Below, piece by piece: positions 1 to 8,810 of a stretch of DNA of 30,180 nucleotides. Location of the stretch: positions 1-30,180 of IMG/VR virus record IMGVR_UViG_3300006030_000071; one strand, 5' to 3'. Each line of letters opens with the position of its first letter. Position 1 is the first letter of the stretch. The notes below the pieces were generated by a model. The model was not told the DNA's origin. It searched no databases and worked only from the letters and a program-made list of their open reading frames with translations. Both the position numbers and the translations under genes were made by a program. Origin of the DNA: a virus.

Positions 1-262
1 TTAAAGTTCCGTTTGGTGCGGTTATGTCATTTGTCGTAACAGTTACATTTGCTAAATTCCAACTGCTAAAATTCTCCGAATTGGTAGCCAAATTCCACGG
101 GCAAACCTCAACCAATCCCGAACTATTTACGCGCGTTGCGTTGGATGCTCTGGTAAAGGTCAAATCTCCGTTGCCGTTGGTAGGAATTTGAGAATATACA
201 ACATCCTCTTTGTATCCGCTTGGTATCATTACAAGCGATGCTTGACTCAATAAGTTGCTCAT
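1..262 (-). CDS. LamG-type tail/receptor-binding protein, N-terminal part (runs off window start)
   Basis: The reading frame opens with ATG at 262-260 and stays open to base 1, giving 87 codons. It begins MSNLLSQASLVMIPSGYKED and contains TRASNATRVNSSGLVE, a segment I associate with phage fibre-type proteins that end in a LamG/concanavalin-like domain. The start shares an ATGA overlap with the small gene before it. Position 1 joins in frame to position 30180, where a LamG-like C-terminus continues, so both pieces may be one gene of about 209 residues. Proteins of this kind are usually longer, so a middle part may be missing from the window. Codon choice (ACC, TCC, TCG, CCG) differs from the other structural genes. 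The role in host binding is inferred. Confidence 0.75.
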   Translation of the reverse strand, partial: MSNLLSQASLVMIPSGYKEDVVYSQIPTNGNGDLTFTRASNATRVNSSGLVEVCPWNLATNSENFSSWNLANVTVTTNDITAPNGTL

Positions 263-405
263 AAGTTGTTAAGTTTACGCAATAGACAAGAAATACCCTC
301 ATAGTACCCACCATCGCTAGTGATACGTGACTTGTAAGCGCGAACGATATCCCACGCTTGACCTTTGTATAGACGGCTTCGTGTGCCAATTCCTACGCCT
401 ATCAT
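259..405 (-). CDS. small structural-module protein, 48 aa
   Basis: This 48-residue frame starts MIGVGIGTRSRLYKGQAW and ends LLRKLNNL. It lies 3 bases after the gene before it, and its TGA stop overlaps the ATG of the LamG protein (ATGA). It resembles small proteins that I recall just ahead of fibre genes in Bacteroidota phages (a glycine-rich start, then a helix with RxxSDGG). No domain is recognised. The tight coupling suggests a tail-tip or fibre-assembly role, which is an inference. Confidence 0.7.
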   Translation of the reverse strand: MIGVGIGTRSRLYKGQAWDIVRAYKSRITSDGGYYEGISCLLRKLNNL

Positions 406-408
406 ATT

Positions 409-669
409 TTAGTATCCGATTACTGAACCTGAAGAGATGACAAATCCTGTGATTTTAGACGCACCACCCGCGGGTAGATACGCGCCTTGTTGAAGAGTCA
501 CACCACTCAAACCACGAGTAGAAAGTACGTTTGTACCATCGACTGAGAATGAAGTGAAGATAGTGTCTTCTTGTACGACAAGTGCGCTATATGCTACGCC
601 TGTCACGGTTGACGCAGAATGGTATTTGAAACCATCACCGCCTGCCATAATGCTTGTTGAGTTGCTCAT
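409..669 (-). CDS. small beta-rich structural protein, 86 aa
   Basis: The protein starts MSNSTSIMAGGDGFKYHSAS and is rich in Ser, Thr, Gly and Val, as expected for a beta-sandwich decoration or tail protein. The phrase GLSGVTLQQGAYLPAGGASK lies in the second half. Its start overlaps the stop of the preceding gene by ATGA (666-669), so translation is probably coupled. Similar short proteins occur next to capsid or tail genes in Bacteroidota phages. Head decoration and tail accessory roles are both possible. Confidence 0.72.
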   Translation of the reverse strand: MSNSTSIMAGGDGFKYHSASTVTGVAYSALVVQEDTIFTSFSVDGTNVLSTRGLSGVTLQQGAYLPAGGASKITGFVISSGSVIGY

Positions 670-995
670 ATTGTGTAGATTTTTTCTGTGAGTGTTGGGG
701 TGTATTGTGTACTAGTGTTTGTTGTTTCTACTTTGAGAATACCTGTTTCGCAAAGTACACCACCGCTTGTAGAAACGCTGTATTCGTGTTCTCCTTCTAG
801 AAGTGTAGCAGTAGTACCTTCAACAAATTGAAATTGATTGTATCGCTCTTTATGCGTTGATACATCACTCAAAGTTCTAGTGACTTGAGTAAATGTTTGG
901 CGATGCGTAAAAGTAAAAACATATGAAGACGCACTTGCAATCTCTGTAAGAGTTAAGTACCAATACTTAGTTTGACCTTTGTTGATTGTAAGCAT
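666..995 (-). CDS. hypothetical structural-region protein, 109 aa
   Basis: The protein starts MLTINKGQTKYWYLTLTE and consists mainly of alternating hydrophobic and polar residues typical of beta strands, ending with a Thr-rich tail. The start codon at 995 follows a leader containing GCTATTTAA, a string also found ahead of other structural genes here. It is the first gene after the terminator at 1029-1060. No catalytic motif is visible. A baseplate or tail-tip accessory role fits the position but is inferred. Confidence 0.72.
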   Translation of the reverse strand: MLTINKGQTKYWYLTLTEIASASSYVFTFTHRQTFTQVTRTLSDVSTHKERYNQFQFVEGTTATLLEGEHEYSVSTSGGVLCETGILKVETTNTSTQYTPTLTEKIYTI

Positions 996-1028
996 CTCAA
1001 TTAAATAGCAACGACCAAAAGATGTAAC

Positions 1029-1060
1029 AAAAAAGAGAGCGCCTTGCGACGCCCTCCTTT
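1029..1060 (-). terminator. Rho-independent terminator with GCAA tetraloop
   Basis: On the minus strand the 13-nt arm AAAGGAGGGCGTC pairs with GGCGCTCTCTTTT (three G-U pairs) around a GCAA loop, followed by a run of T. It lies just after the tail-tube-like gene, so it should end or reduce the transcript covering capsid and tail-tube genes before the fibre group. Confidence 0.8.
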
Positions 1061-1099
1061 TGAAAACTAATATGAATCAAGAACAACTACAAATGTACG

Positions 1100-1606
1100 T
1101 TAAATTCCTAACGCAGTCACTACGCTAGATTGTAATTTGTAGGGTGCTTCTGCTTCGATTGCTGACAAAGTCACTTCGTAACCATTTGAATCGCCCATAG
1201 CAGTACCGCTGTTCGCAACCATTGCAGTCACATCGCATCCGTATTCGTTACCTACTAACCAACAAGTGTCGTTGTTATCTTTCACGATTGTGTAAGTACG
1301 ACCTTGTGCGAGAAGTTTCATCTCGTTTCTTTTGCTAGTAGACAAGCGACGCAATTTGAATGCTACGTCACATTGGTTGAAAGTAGTTCCATTCTCAACG
1401 CTCACGTTTGTAGTGTTAGTCATTGAGCCTGTACCTTTAGGCAATTCGTAGTCATAAACGTCACCACTTACGACGGTGGTTGCAGTAACTTCGCCACTCG
1501 CAATAGTGAACTTTGAAGCAGTCCACGAGATTAAGTGGATGCTTTTAATACCTCCGATTGCATCTTTGCAATCTAGAGTGAAACCTTGAGTGAGAAGACA
1601 AGCCAT
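1100..1606 (-). CDS. major tail tube-like protein
   Basis: The 168-residue protein starts MACLLTQGFTLDCKDAIGGI. The opening CxLTxGFxLDCKD and the alternating beta-strand pattern resemble a widespread tail-tube or major tail protein type of Bacteroidota phages. A segment around residues 75-105 (FNQCDVAFKLRRLSTSKRNE) is helical and charged, as in tube monomers. It follows the major capsid gene by 13 bases and is followed by a strong terminator, which fits an abundant structural protein. The assignment rests on recalled family pattern and position. Confidence 0.72.
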   Translation of the reverse strand: MACLLTQGFTLDCKDAIGGIKSIHLISWTASKFTIASGEVTATTVVSGDVYDYELPKGTGSMTNTTNVSVENGTTFNQCDVAFKLRRLSTSKRNEMKLLAQGRTYTIVKDNNDTCWLVGNEYGCDVTAMVANSGTAMGDSNGYEVTLSAIEAEAPYKLQSSVVTALGI

Positions 1607-1619
1607 TGTTTATGAATGA

Positions 1620-2549
1620 TTAGAGGGTGAAATATACAACTTCGCTAGGGTAAGCAACTTGAACACCATACTTGAAAGTAGTACGGAAACGAACTTCGTC
1701 GTTGTCCTCAGAGTACCACAATTTGTATGACTCTTCTTCGTTTGCTAAGTCAGTACCTACGAAGAAGTTGCTCAAAGAACCTGCAACGATTTTGTTTGTA
1801 CCGCTCAATCCACCAACAGCAATCAACTTCATATTTGTGCCGGGGTAAATCATTTCCATTGCTTCACTTGCTTCAACAGCGTAGTGGAACAAGTTAGCGT
1901 TCTTCAAGTTAACCAACATCAATTTGAAAGCATCAACACCGATGAAGCAAACCAAATCAGATTTAGTAGCAACACGAGCGGGAATGTTAGCGTAAACTTG
2001 GTCAAGGATGTCGTCGATATTTGCGTTTGTGATAGAAGAGAAAGTAGTAGGTGCAGAGTTTGCCAAAGTTGGAGAAGCGGCGGCGATGATTTTATTGAAA
2101 CCATCGAAGCGATTCAAGTTAGGGTTTCCACTTGCGGTGTCACCTTGCCACATTGCGATTTCAATGTTCTCAGCGATGACAGCAGATTTCTCGCTACCGA
2201 TTTGCTCTTCGAAAGGAATCATTGTAGGAGAACCCGCCATAATTTGAGTTTGCATCCACTTTGCTTCAAGAGTCTTAGGACACAAAGTCTCTTCAACTTT
2301 AACAGCACCAACGGTGATGTTTCTCTGAGTGAAAGTAGTAGCACCACTTGGATTGTAACCACAGCCGTCGGCTTGGAAGAAAACGGTAGAAGCCAACAAG
2401 TTCAAAGAAGCAGATGATTTCACACCTACTTGTACTTGACCGGCAGTTTGCAAAGTTGAAGCGGTTTTTGAACCGAACAACGCTTTAACCAACAAGTCAG
2501 TTGACTGCTCGTTGGTGTAGTTGCTGAGGGAAGATACAACGAATGACAT
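1620..2549 (-). CDS. major capsid protein (HK97-fold type)
   Basis: The protein has 309 residues, a usual size for an HK97-type capsid protein without a long delta domain. It starts MSFVVSSLSNYTNEQSTDLL. The middle carries a helical stretch, then an A-domain-like beta region (SDLVCFIGVDAFKLMLVNLK), and the C-terminus has YKLWYSEDNDEVRFRTTFKY and YPSEVVYFTL, which match the late strands of capsid proteins. It follows protease and scaffold genes in the canonical order. A 177-codon open frame lies antisense inside this gene and is treated as a shadow. Confidence 0.88.
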   Translation of the reverse strand: MSFVVSSLSNYTNEQSTDLLVKALFGSKTASTLQTAGQVQVGVKSSASLNLLASTVFFQADGCGYNPSGATTFTQRNITVGAVKVEETLCPKTLEAKWMQTQIMAGSPTMIPFEEQIGSEKSAVIAENIEIAMWQGDTASGNPNLNRFDGFNKIIAAASPTLANSAPTTFSSITNANIDDILDQVYANIPARVATKSDLVCFIGVDAFKLMLVNLKNANLFHYAVEASEAMEMIYPGTNMKLIAVGGLSGTNKIVAGSLSNFFVGTDLANEEESYKLWYSEDNDEVRFRTTFKYGVQVAYPSEVVYFTL

Positions 2550-2575
2550 AGTATTTTTTTGTTTTTTTTATTTGT

Positions 2576-3130
2576 TTATTTTTTCAATGCGTTTGCAAAT
2601 TTTTTCAAGTTCTCGAATTGAGACTCAGTCTTGCTAGGGGCGTGAGGCTTCTTAGTAGGCTCGTCGCTTGGCAAGTCAATTACTTTCTCAACCAATTCTA
2701 CAACCTTAGACATTGCTTCTTTGTGAGAAACACGCTCAGCAACTAGAGACTCGATAGAAGCAGTCAATTGAGCAATCTTAGACTCAAGACTTTCTACTAC
2801 TTCGTTGAAGTGAGATACGGTTGCAAACTCTTCTTTTGCTTCAACTGAGATTTCTACTTCAGGTGCTTCCATTTCAGGCTTCACGATTTCTGTTACAATT
2901 CCGTCAAGAGTAGTGACAAGAGTTCCGTCTTCTAGTTCGTGGGTTGCATTAGGTGCAGGAATATCGCCTTCAGCAGTTTCTACCATTACGATAGTACCTA
3001 CTGACAACTCACCTTCCCATTTTACGATTGTACCGTCTTTCAACATTGCTGTCTCGAAAGAGATACTTTTTTCTTCTTCAAATCCCAACAATGTGCGGAC
3101 TTGCTTCAAAGTTTCTTTTGCGTTCATCAT
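2576..3130 (-). CDS. putative capsid scaffolding protein
   Basis: From the ATG at 3130 the protein has 184 residues; the next codon is also ATG, so 3127 is an alternative start. The first part is a small beta-rich region (about 10-80) with KDGTIVKWEGELSVGTIV; the middle is acidic, and residues about 100-150 form a likely coiled coil (HFNEVVESLESKIAQLTASI). The C-terminus is short and basic, ending FENLKKFANALKK, typical of a scaffold tail that binds the capsid protein. It lies between the protease and capsid genes, the normal scaffold position. Confidence 0.78.
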   Translation of the reverse strand: MMNAKETLKQVRTLLGFEEEKSISFETAMLKDGTIVKWEGELSVGTIVMVETAEGDIPAPNATHELEDGTLVTTLDGIVTEIVKPEMEAPEVEISVEAKEEFATVSHFNEVVESLESKIAQLTASIESLVAERVSHKEAMSKVVELVEKVIDLPSDEPTKKPHAPSKTESQFENLKKFANALKK

Positions 3131-3164
3131 AGTAAAATATATTTTGTTGTTTAGTGTTGCAATT

Positions 3165-4172
3165 TTATTGACCATCCCATTGAGATAAGATGCGCTTGAG
3201 TTGCTCGATGACTTGTAGTTCTTCGTCTAGTTCGCTCACGAAATCAAAGACACCTTCGACAGAGAAACCTTTGAACTCTCCTGCTTTTACTTTTGCCCAC
3301 ACATCGTCGTTGTCTATTAAGTAAGACACGAACCACGAGCCATCTGCTACGTCATCATATCCTTTTGGAGGCATCACACCTCTCTCTCTATCTACAATGA
3401 ATGATTCGAACAAAGACACACCTTCTTCGATTGGTGTTTTGTGATGTGCGTTGACGCTGTCGTACTTGTTTGAACGCGCCCACTTTTTAGCAATCTTGAA
3501 GATAGACTCTTTGTCGAATACAACGTAGTACTCACCACGAATAGCGTCACGACGATAGATTGGCATATCTGCAATCATAGCAACACCACTCACGATGCGC
3601 TTCTCTTCGTCTTGAATCGAGAACTTCTCGCTCTTCAAATCAAGAACTTTCTCGCAATAGCGTAGCATCTCGTCACCACCCCAAAGCAAATAAGAGATAG
3701 TCCCACACGCTTCTGTGTCATTTGCGTTGTAGTATGTTTTCGCTCTAGACAAGTACGAATATGTGCGCTTGATAGTTTCAAGTGACAAGTTCTCGCGCTT
3801 GATTAATTGATTCGCTCTTGCTTTGCCAACTAGAGTTGCGCACTTGTTGTCGACTTTCTCGTTCAAGTCTATGCCACGTTGTGCGTTGTCAATTGCGCCT
3901 TGTGGATAGTCTTCAAAGAATGTTTGTTTGTCTTGATACATAGCGTAGCAGATTGCGACTGCTTGTTCGTTGTCTTTGCCCTCATTTATCATTACAGGTA
4001 TACAACGCGCAACAAACTCTTCTTCGCTCTCGTTTGCTTGTGGTTCTACAAACTCTTGATTGAATGCTTGAAAGTCTCTCTCGACTGCAGGTGCTTCAAC
4101 AAGTGACACGAAGTCAATGCCTGTTTCGTCGTCAAACTCGTTGATGTCTAGTCGGTAGATAGGTAGATTCAT
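3165..4172 (-). CDS. prohead maturation protease, XkdF-like, with extra N-terminal domains
   Basis: The 335-residue protein shows three regions. Residues about 1-75 start MNLPIYRLDINEFDDETGID and include EEEFVARCIPVMINEG with a QAVAICYAMY segment. Residues about 85-175 hold RANQLIKRENLSLETIKRT and SYLLWGGDEMLRYCE, a helical region I have seen fused to phage head proteins. Residues about 190-305 match the XkdF putative serine protease family: VSGVAMIADMPIYRRD, YYVVFDKESIFKIAKKW, SVNAHHKTPIEEG, ESFIVDRE, DGSWFVSYLIDNDDVWAKVK and GEFKGFSVEGVF. The likely catalytic His is in the NAHH segment and the Ser in FSVEG. It precedes scaffold and capsid genes. Confidence 0.85.
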   Translation of the reverse strand: MNLPIYRLDINEFDDETGIDFVSLVEAPAVERDFQAFNQEFVEPQANESEEEFVARCIPVMINEGKDNEQAVAICYAMYQDKQTFFEDYPQGAIDNAQRGIDLNEKVDNKCATLVGKARANQLIKRENLSLETIKRTYSYLSRAKTYYNANDTEACGTISYLLWGGDEMLRYCEKVLDLKSEKFSIQDEEKRIVSGVAMIADMPIYRRDAIRGEYYVVFDKESIFKIAKKWARSNKYDSVNAHHKTPIEEGVSLFESFIVDRERGVMPPKGYDDVADGSWFVSYLIDNDDVWAKVKAGEFKGFSVEGVFDFVSELDEELQVIEQLKRILSQWDGQ

Positions 4173-4187
4173 AGTCTTAAATAGCGT

Positions 4188-5960
4188 TTATTTGACAATA
4201 GATACTTTTTTGTTATTCGATACTCGTTGTTGAGTGCGAGTGATGTCGCCTTCTAGAACGTACACTCGTTGTTGTTGAGTGAGTTGTTCGTTGCCACCTT
4301 GTTGAAGTAGTGAAGAACTTGTTTGAGGTGCGCTCATTTGTGGTACACCACCTCCACTTTGTTGACTAGGTTGTTGTGTATTGAACTTTGTTGCTTTTAG
4401 TTTTGCTACTTGTGCAACACCGAACGCACCTGCGAGACCTGCTTGTATAAAAGGATATGCAGGAACTGCGGCGGTGATAGGTGAATCTTGCGCAGTCTTG
4501 AACGCGTTTTGTACACCCTCGATAGTTGCCATAATAGTCGACGCAATCTTCATCGCTTTTGAGAAGTTGAATGCTTTCTTCTGTGACTCTTCGTCTTTAC
4601 GTGCGAAACTCTCTGCAAGTTCTGCGCTTACATCAAAAAAGTCTTGTGCTAGTTGCAAAAGTTCTGCGTTGTTTACTTGAACAAACAATTTAAACTTCTC
4701 GGAGTCTGTGTATTGTCGACGATATGTTTGCTCTGCAAGTTTGACTTTTGTTTCTTCTCCAAACTTGACGGCGTCTACTTGTTTTGTGATGCCTTTTTCA
4801 GCATTCTTCAAATCTTTCTCACGTAATTCTTGACGCTTGTAGTTGTAGATATTCTCTAAAATTAGAAGTGCTTCTTGATTTTTTGCGTATTGTTTACGAG
4901 CGTCTTCGTACCATTGTTGTATTGCCAATAATTCACGATTTGCTTCGTCTGCTTGAAGCATTCTTAATTGTTGATTGAGACTTCTTATGTCTTCAAGTTC
5001 TGCGTCTCGTTGTGCTTTTCTTTCTTTTGCTCTATCTGCATCGGCTTTATCTTTTGCTTTGTCTTTTTCTTTTTGCTCGTCTTCTAGAGCGCGTATTTCT
5101 TTGTATAGTTTCGTTTGCTCATTGCCTATTTTAGCAGTTCTCAAACTATAATCTGATAATTCCTTTTTTAATCTTTTTTCTCTTTCTTGGTCTGCGTCAA
5201 CTTGCGACAACATACGACCTTGCTCGATTATTTTTAATTCTTTTTGTATGTGAGCGTATCTTTCATCTAGTTTATTTTGTTCATCTAACAAATCATTCAA
5301 CTCACTTTGTTTGCCTGCCAATTCGCCCTTTTCAAGAATCTCTCTCTCTCGATTCAATTCTTTCATACTTTGGTTGTATTTGTCTTGCTCGGCTTTTGCT
5401 TTTTTAGTTTCTTCCGATACACCAAAGATTGCTAGTCTAATGTCTTCCCAATATGTGACAATCGACCCAAGAGCGACAACTAGTAACCCAATTCCTGTTG
5501 ACCCAATACCTGCCTTAATTGCATCAAACGCCTTTTTTGCACCACTAACGACACCACTAAAAATCGCTGTGAATTGTTGCTGAATTTTCCCAAGACCTTC
5601 AAGTCCGTCAGCAAGTGCCATCGCGCCTTGCAATTTGACCATCGTCTTTTGCAAGTCTTCTGTTTCACTTCCAAAAAGAGCCATTGCACCTTGCGCGGCT
5701 TGAAAGCCACGAGAAACACCTTGAACGATTGTTTGTACTTGCGCGAACTTATCGGGATTGACAGCAGAGACTCGGTCATTGAAGTCTTCCATTCTGTCGC
5801 GAAGTTCTGCAAGCCTTTTTTCTGCTTTAATTGCTTCAGGTGAAAATTCACCAAAAGCGCGAACCGCTTCTTGTGCTTCGATTGTTGCTTGACGAATCTC
5901 GCCTTTGAAGCCTTTAAGATTCGATTTGACTTCGAGTTCTACCGTTGATTTTATAGCCAT
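4188..5960 (-). CDS. tail tape measure protein
   Basis: The 590-residue protein is long, helical and rich in Ala, Lys, Glu and Gln. Residues 1-130 resemble the start of tape measure proteins, residues about 150-175 form a hydrophobic segment (GIGLLVVALGSIVTYW), residues about 190-420 are a long charged coiled coil (REREILEKGELAGKQSEL, then KEKDKAKDKADADRAKERK), and a second hydrophobic region lies near residues 500-530. The tail is Gln-rich and basic. By the usual scaling this length predicts a tail of roughly 85-95 nm. Between baseplate-type proteins and head genes, this is an unusual place for it. Confidence 0.85.
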   Translation of the reverse strand: MAIKSTVELEVKSNLKGFKGEIRQATIEAQEAVRAFGEFSPEAIKAEKRLAELRDRMEDFNDRVSAVNPDKFAQVQTIVQGVSRGFQAAQGAMALFGSETEDLQKTMVKLQGAMALADGLEGLGKIQQQFTAIFSGVVSGAKKAFDAIKAGIGSTGIGLLVVALGSIVTYWEDIRLAIFGVSEETKKAKAEQDKYNQSMKELNREREILEKGELAGKQSELNDLLDEQNKLDERYAHIQKELKIIEQGRMLSQVDADQEREKRLKKELSDYSLRTAKIGNEQTKLYKEIRALEDEQKEKDKAKDKADADRAKERKAQRDAELEDIRSLNQQLRMLQADEANRELLAIQQWYEDARKQYAKNQEALLILENIYNYKRQELREKDLKNAEKGITKQVDAVKFGEETKVKLAEQTYRRQYTDSEKFKLFVQVNNAELLQLAQDFFDVSAELAESFARKDEESQKKAFNFSKAMKIASTIMATIEGVQNAFKTAQDSPITAAVPAYPFIQAGLAGAFGVAQVAKLKATKFNTQQPSQQSGGGVPQMSAPQTSSSLLQQGGNEQLTQQQRVYVLEGDITRTQQRVSNNKKVSIVK

Positions 5961-5963
5961 TTT

Positions 5964-8810
5964 TTATCCGTTACCGATTACATAAAAATTTGTACCATCA
6001 CAAACAATCCATTTCTTCTCCCAATGATTGTTGATGACTTCTGTATCTGAACCATTGATTGTTGCTGTCGTTGCTGTGTCTATTGTGATTGAATGCGCTG
6101 AGTTTGTTTTCAAGAATACCCAATGTTTGCCACTTAGATTTGTCGGGTCAGGCAAAGTCACCGTGAATCCTCCGCCTGTGCCATCGCATAGAATCAACCA
6201 ATCGTCTTTTGTGACGTTGTAGTTTGTTGTCTCTGTGCGAACTGCGCCACCGCTCAAGAAGTTTGGATACATCTCGTAGTTACCAATGTACAAAGTGTTT
6301 GGCTTTGTCATTGCAAAGTCGTTGCACACGATAGCAGTCGAATTGTTTGCGCCTTCTAGAACTGATGTATTGATAGAAGAGAAAACGCTTGAGTTGTCGT
6401 TGTTTGACGATTGTACTATTCCATCGCCTACGAATACACCTGAACCGCCACTTGTACCACCTACTGACACGCCCTTGATACCGGGCTTGATTGGTATGTT
6501 TCCACCGGGATAGATGTCACCGTATGTCTCGCCTTGTTGACCTTGACCTGTACCTGCACCGATTGTCTTTTGTGTAATCGTAGCGGGTTGTATAAACTGC
6601 GCAAGTAAGAACTCGCACAAGTACACAGAGTCACCATTTGGGTCGTAGTCTTCTATCTTGTTTAATCGCCAATACTGACCTTCGAAGAAGTATGCGTCTG
6701 CAAAACTCAAGTTCAAATAGTCTTTTGTAGTGATGCGAAAATACGCTCTTAATATCTTCGAGTTCTTTGACGTGATTTCAGTCAAGAAGCGATAGTAGTA
6801 TGTATTGACAAGATTCGCGTTTGTGTATTTGTAACCTGCGCCGAGACCTATCTCACGAGGCATCCCAAAATTGATGTCAAACGTAGGATTTGTGATAGAG
6901 TCAAGATGCGTAGTGATAGGCAATGAGAAGCGATTTGAGCGAGTGAATCCTACACCTGCGTATTGAGCGTATAAGAACCAATTGACACCACTTGCTAGAC
7001 CTGAGTAGTACATCACTCGCAAGTCACCATCTTGAGCGTTTGGTACATACGACAAAACGAAGTTCTTTTGTGAATTGTAAGAGCGTATTTGAGTAGGTGA
7101 GAAAACGACTTCAATCTTCTTCTCTTCTTTGACGAACTGATTCTCGACTTGATATGTACGAGAGCCGTATGTTGTTTGATACGATTCTTGATACAAGACG
7201 TTTGCTTCGTCTTTGCCTTCTTTGTACGCGAACTTGTAAGGGTTTGCTTCTAGTTCACCCATCGGTACAATCTCGACGCTTTGAGAGTAGTCTAGTTTTT
7301 GTGTCCAATTGACTTGTGAGCCATTGTAGAACTCATCTCTTGGAACAATTCTCAACTCTTTAGGATTGTCTCTATCTGCTTCGATGTACAAATTGAACAT
7401 CTTGACAAACGATAGCAATAAGTCGCTTTGTTTGACTTCGCTGTTCAAGAAAACACCAAAGTCTACCGTCTCGCCATAGCCGTAAGTGAACGCAGTCAAA
7501 TTGTTCTCAATGTTTGAACCTATGCCAATAAATAAAGAGAACTGACTATTTGACAAGTTGTATGCGTTTGCGTTGTCGTATACTTGAACGAGTTTGATTT
7601 CTACTACGTCGCCATTGAGCAAAGTGCTAGGCGAGAAGTACAAGTCTATGTTGAAAGCAGGTGAGCCAAAGTCTACCGTCACCGTTGCAGTCGTACGCTT
7701 GACTCCATTGACATACAAACCAAAGACAAGCCATATGTCTTCTTGATACACAGGTGTATAACCCGTTGAGTTGTAGTTGATGTCGAGTGATACATCGAAA
7801 ACGTAGTTGCCTCCAACAGGTGCGGTGTATTGCCCTGTCGTTGGGTTGTAGTTCCCACCATTGTCGTAGTTACCTGCTGTTGAATCGTTCTGAAAAATCA
7901 AAGTCGACAACAAGTCTAGTGATTGCGACGATGTGATTCTAGATGCTTTGAAACGACGTGCTTCTAGTGTTGCACTATCAATAGTCAAAGACGATGGCGG
8001 TGGGATGACTAATCTCTTAAATCTATCGCTGTTGAAGAACGAATCGTTCGTGTAAGTGTACGACGTGTTTGAGAACATCTTGTCGACGATAGTCTTTGCG
8101 TACAAGCAAGGCGTGAACTCGTTAGTCTCCCAAAGTGTAATGTTGCGAGGATGACCTTTGTCAATCATTGCGTACATATAGCCCTCACCATATGCAAACG
8201 CTTGAGTAGCGTTGTTCTTGTAGATTTGAGTCGCCCACGAATCAATGACGTTGCCACTAGAGAGCGTGTGATTGTACTCGCTGAAATCTAGTGCGTTCAA
8301 TTTGCGCTCACTTAGAGTAGTGAACAAGTCAGCGGTTTGACCGTGAAGTGTAACTTCGTAGACGATGTGCGTTGAGTCGTCTACTTTGATAGACAATAGA
8401 CGCAAGAATCCACGCAATTGCTCAACACCATCACTATACAAGATGACATTCGCTTTGAGATTAGGGTTAAAATCAGGCGTGAACTGCACACTCGAAGAGA
8501 TGTTTTGCTCTACTTCGAATAAGTGCGAGAAAATTATGTTGTTATTCTTTGAGCCGGGAAGTTCAATTGTCTTTGACCATTCACTAGAACGCGATTGAGG
8601 CTCTCTAATGTCAGCAATAGAGCGCGTGATAAGCGTTGAGATGTTGTTGTATGTGTCTAGTTTACGATTGACCCACGACCCACCTAGAGCGATTTCTTTG
8701 TTGATACGACACTCTTCACCTTCTTCGACTGCGCTGAGAACACGACTCTCGTAGTTTGCTTCAATTACTTCAAGCAACGAAGCGGGAATTGATACATAAA
8801 TTTCTATCAT
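5964..8810 (-). CDS. large tail/baseplate protein, 948 aa
   Basis: The protein starts MIEIYVSIPASLLEVIEANY and is mostly beta structure. Early segments such as REPQSRSSEWSKTIELPGS and GFLRLLSIKVDDSTHIVYEV resemble a family of large tail-hub proteins in Bacteroidota phages. A Gly-rich linker at about residues 760-800 (GQGQQGETYGDIYPGG and a GGTSGGSG run) precedes a C-terminal domain of about 90 residues (WLILCDGTGGGFTVTLPDP and WIVCDGTNFYVIGNG), a beta domain seen at the ends of fibre and tail-tip proteins. The start overlaps the preceding tail gene by ATGA. A combined hub and tip role is likely but inferred. Confidence 0.75.
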   Translation of the reverse strand: MIEIYVSIPASLLEVIEANYESRVLSAVEEGEECRINKEIALGGSWVNRKLDTYNNISTLITRSIADIREPQSRSSEWSKTIELPGSKNNNIIFSHLFEVEQNISSSVQFTPDFNPNLKANVILYSDGVEQLRGFLRLLSIKVDDSTHIVYEVTLHGQTADLFTTLSERKLNALDFSEYNHTLSSGNVIDSWATQIYKNNATQAFAYGEGYMYAMIDKGHPRNITLWETNEFTPCLYAKTIVDKMFSNTSYTYTNDSFFNSDRFKRLVIPPPSSLTIDSATLEARRFKASRITSSQSLDLLSTLIFQNDSTAGNYDNGGNYNPTTGQYTAPVGGNYVFDVSLDINYNSTGYTPVYQEDIWLVFGLYVNGVKRTTATVTVDFGSPAFNIDLYFSPSTLLNGDVVEIKLVQVYDNANAYNLSNSQFSLFIGIGSNIENNLTAFTYGYGETVDFGVFLNSEVKQSDLLLSFVKMFNLYIEADRDNPKELRIVPRDEFYNGSQVNWTQKLDYSQSVEIVPMGELEANPYKFAYKEGKDEANVLYQESYQTTYGSRTYQVENQFVKEEKKIEVVFSPTQIRSYNSQKNFVLSYVPNAQDGDLRVMYYSGLASGVNWFLYAQYAGVGFTRSNRFSLPITTHLDSITNPTFDINFGMPREIGLGAGYKYTNANLVNTYYYRFLTEITSKNSKILRAYFRITTKDYLNLSFADAYFFEGQYWRLNKIEDYDPNGDSVYLCEFLLAQFIQPATITQKTIGAGTGQGQQGETYGDIYPGGNIPIKPGIKGVSVGGTSGGSGVFVGDGIVQSSNNDNSSVFSSINTSVLEGANNSTAIVCNDFAMTKPNTLYIGNYEMYPNFLSGGAVRTETTNYNVTKDDWLILCDGTGGGFTVTLPDPTNLSGKHWVFLKTNSAHSITIDTATTATINGSDTEVINNHWEKKWIVCDGTNFYVIGNG

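Noticed and set aside
1884-2417. 177-codon open frame on the plus strand
   Set aside because: It lies wholly antisense to the major capsid gene, has no recognisable domain or promoter, and is explained by the codon bias of the capsid gene.
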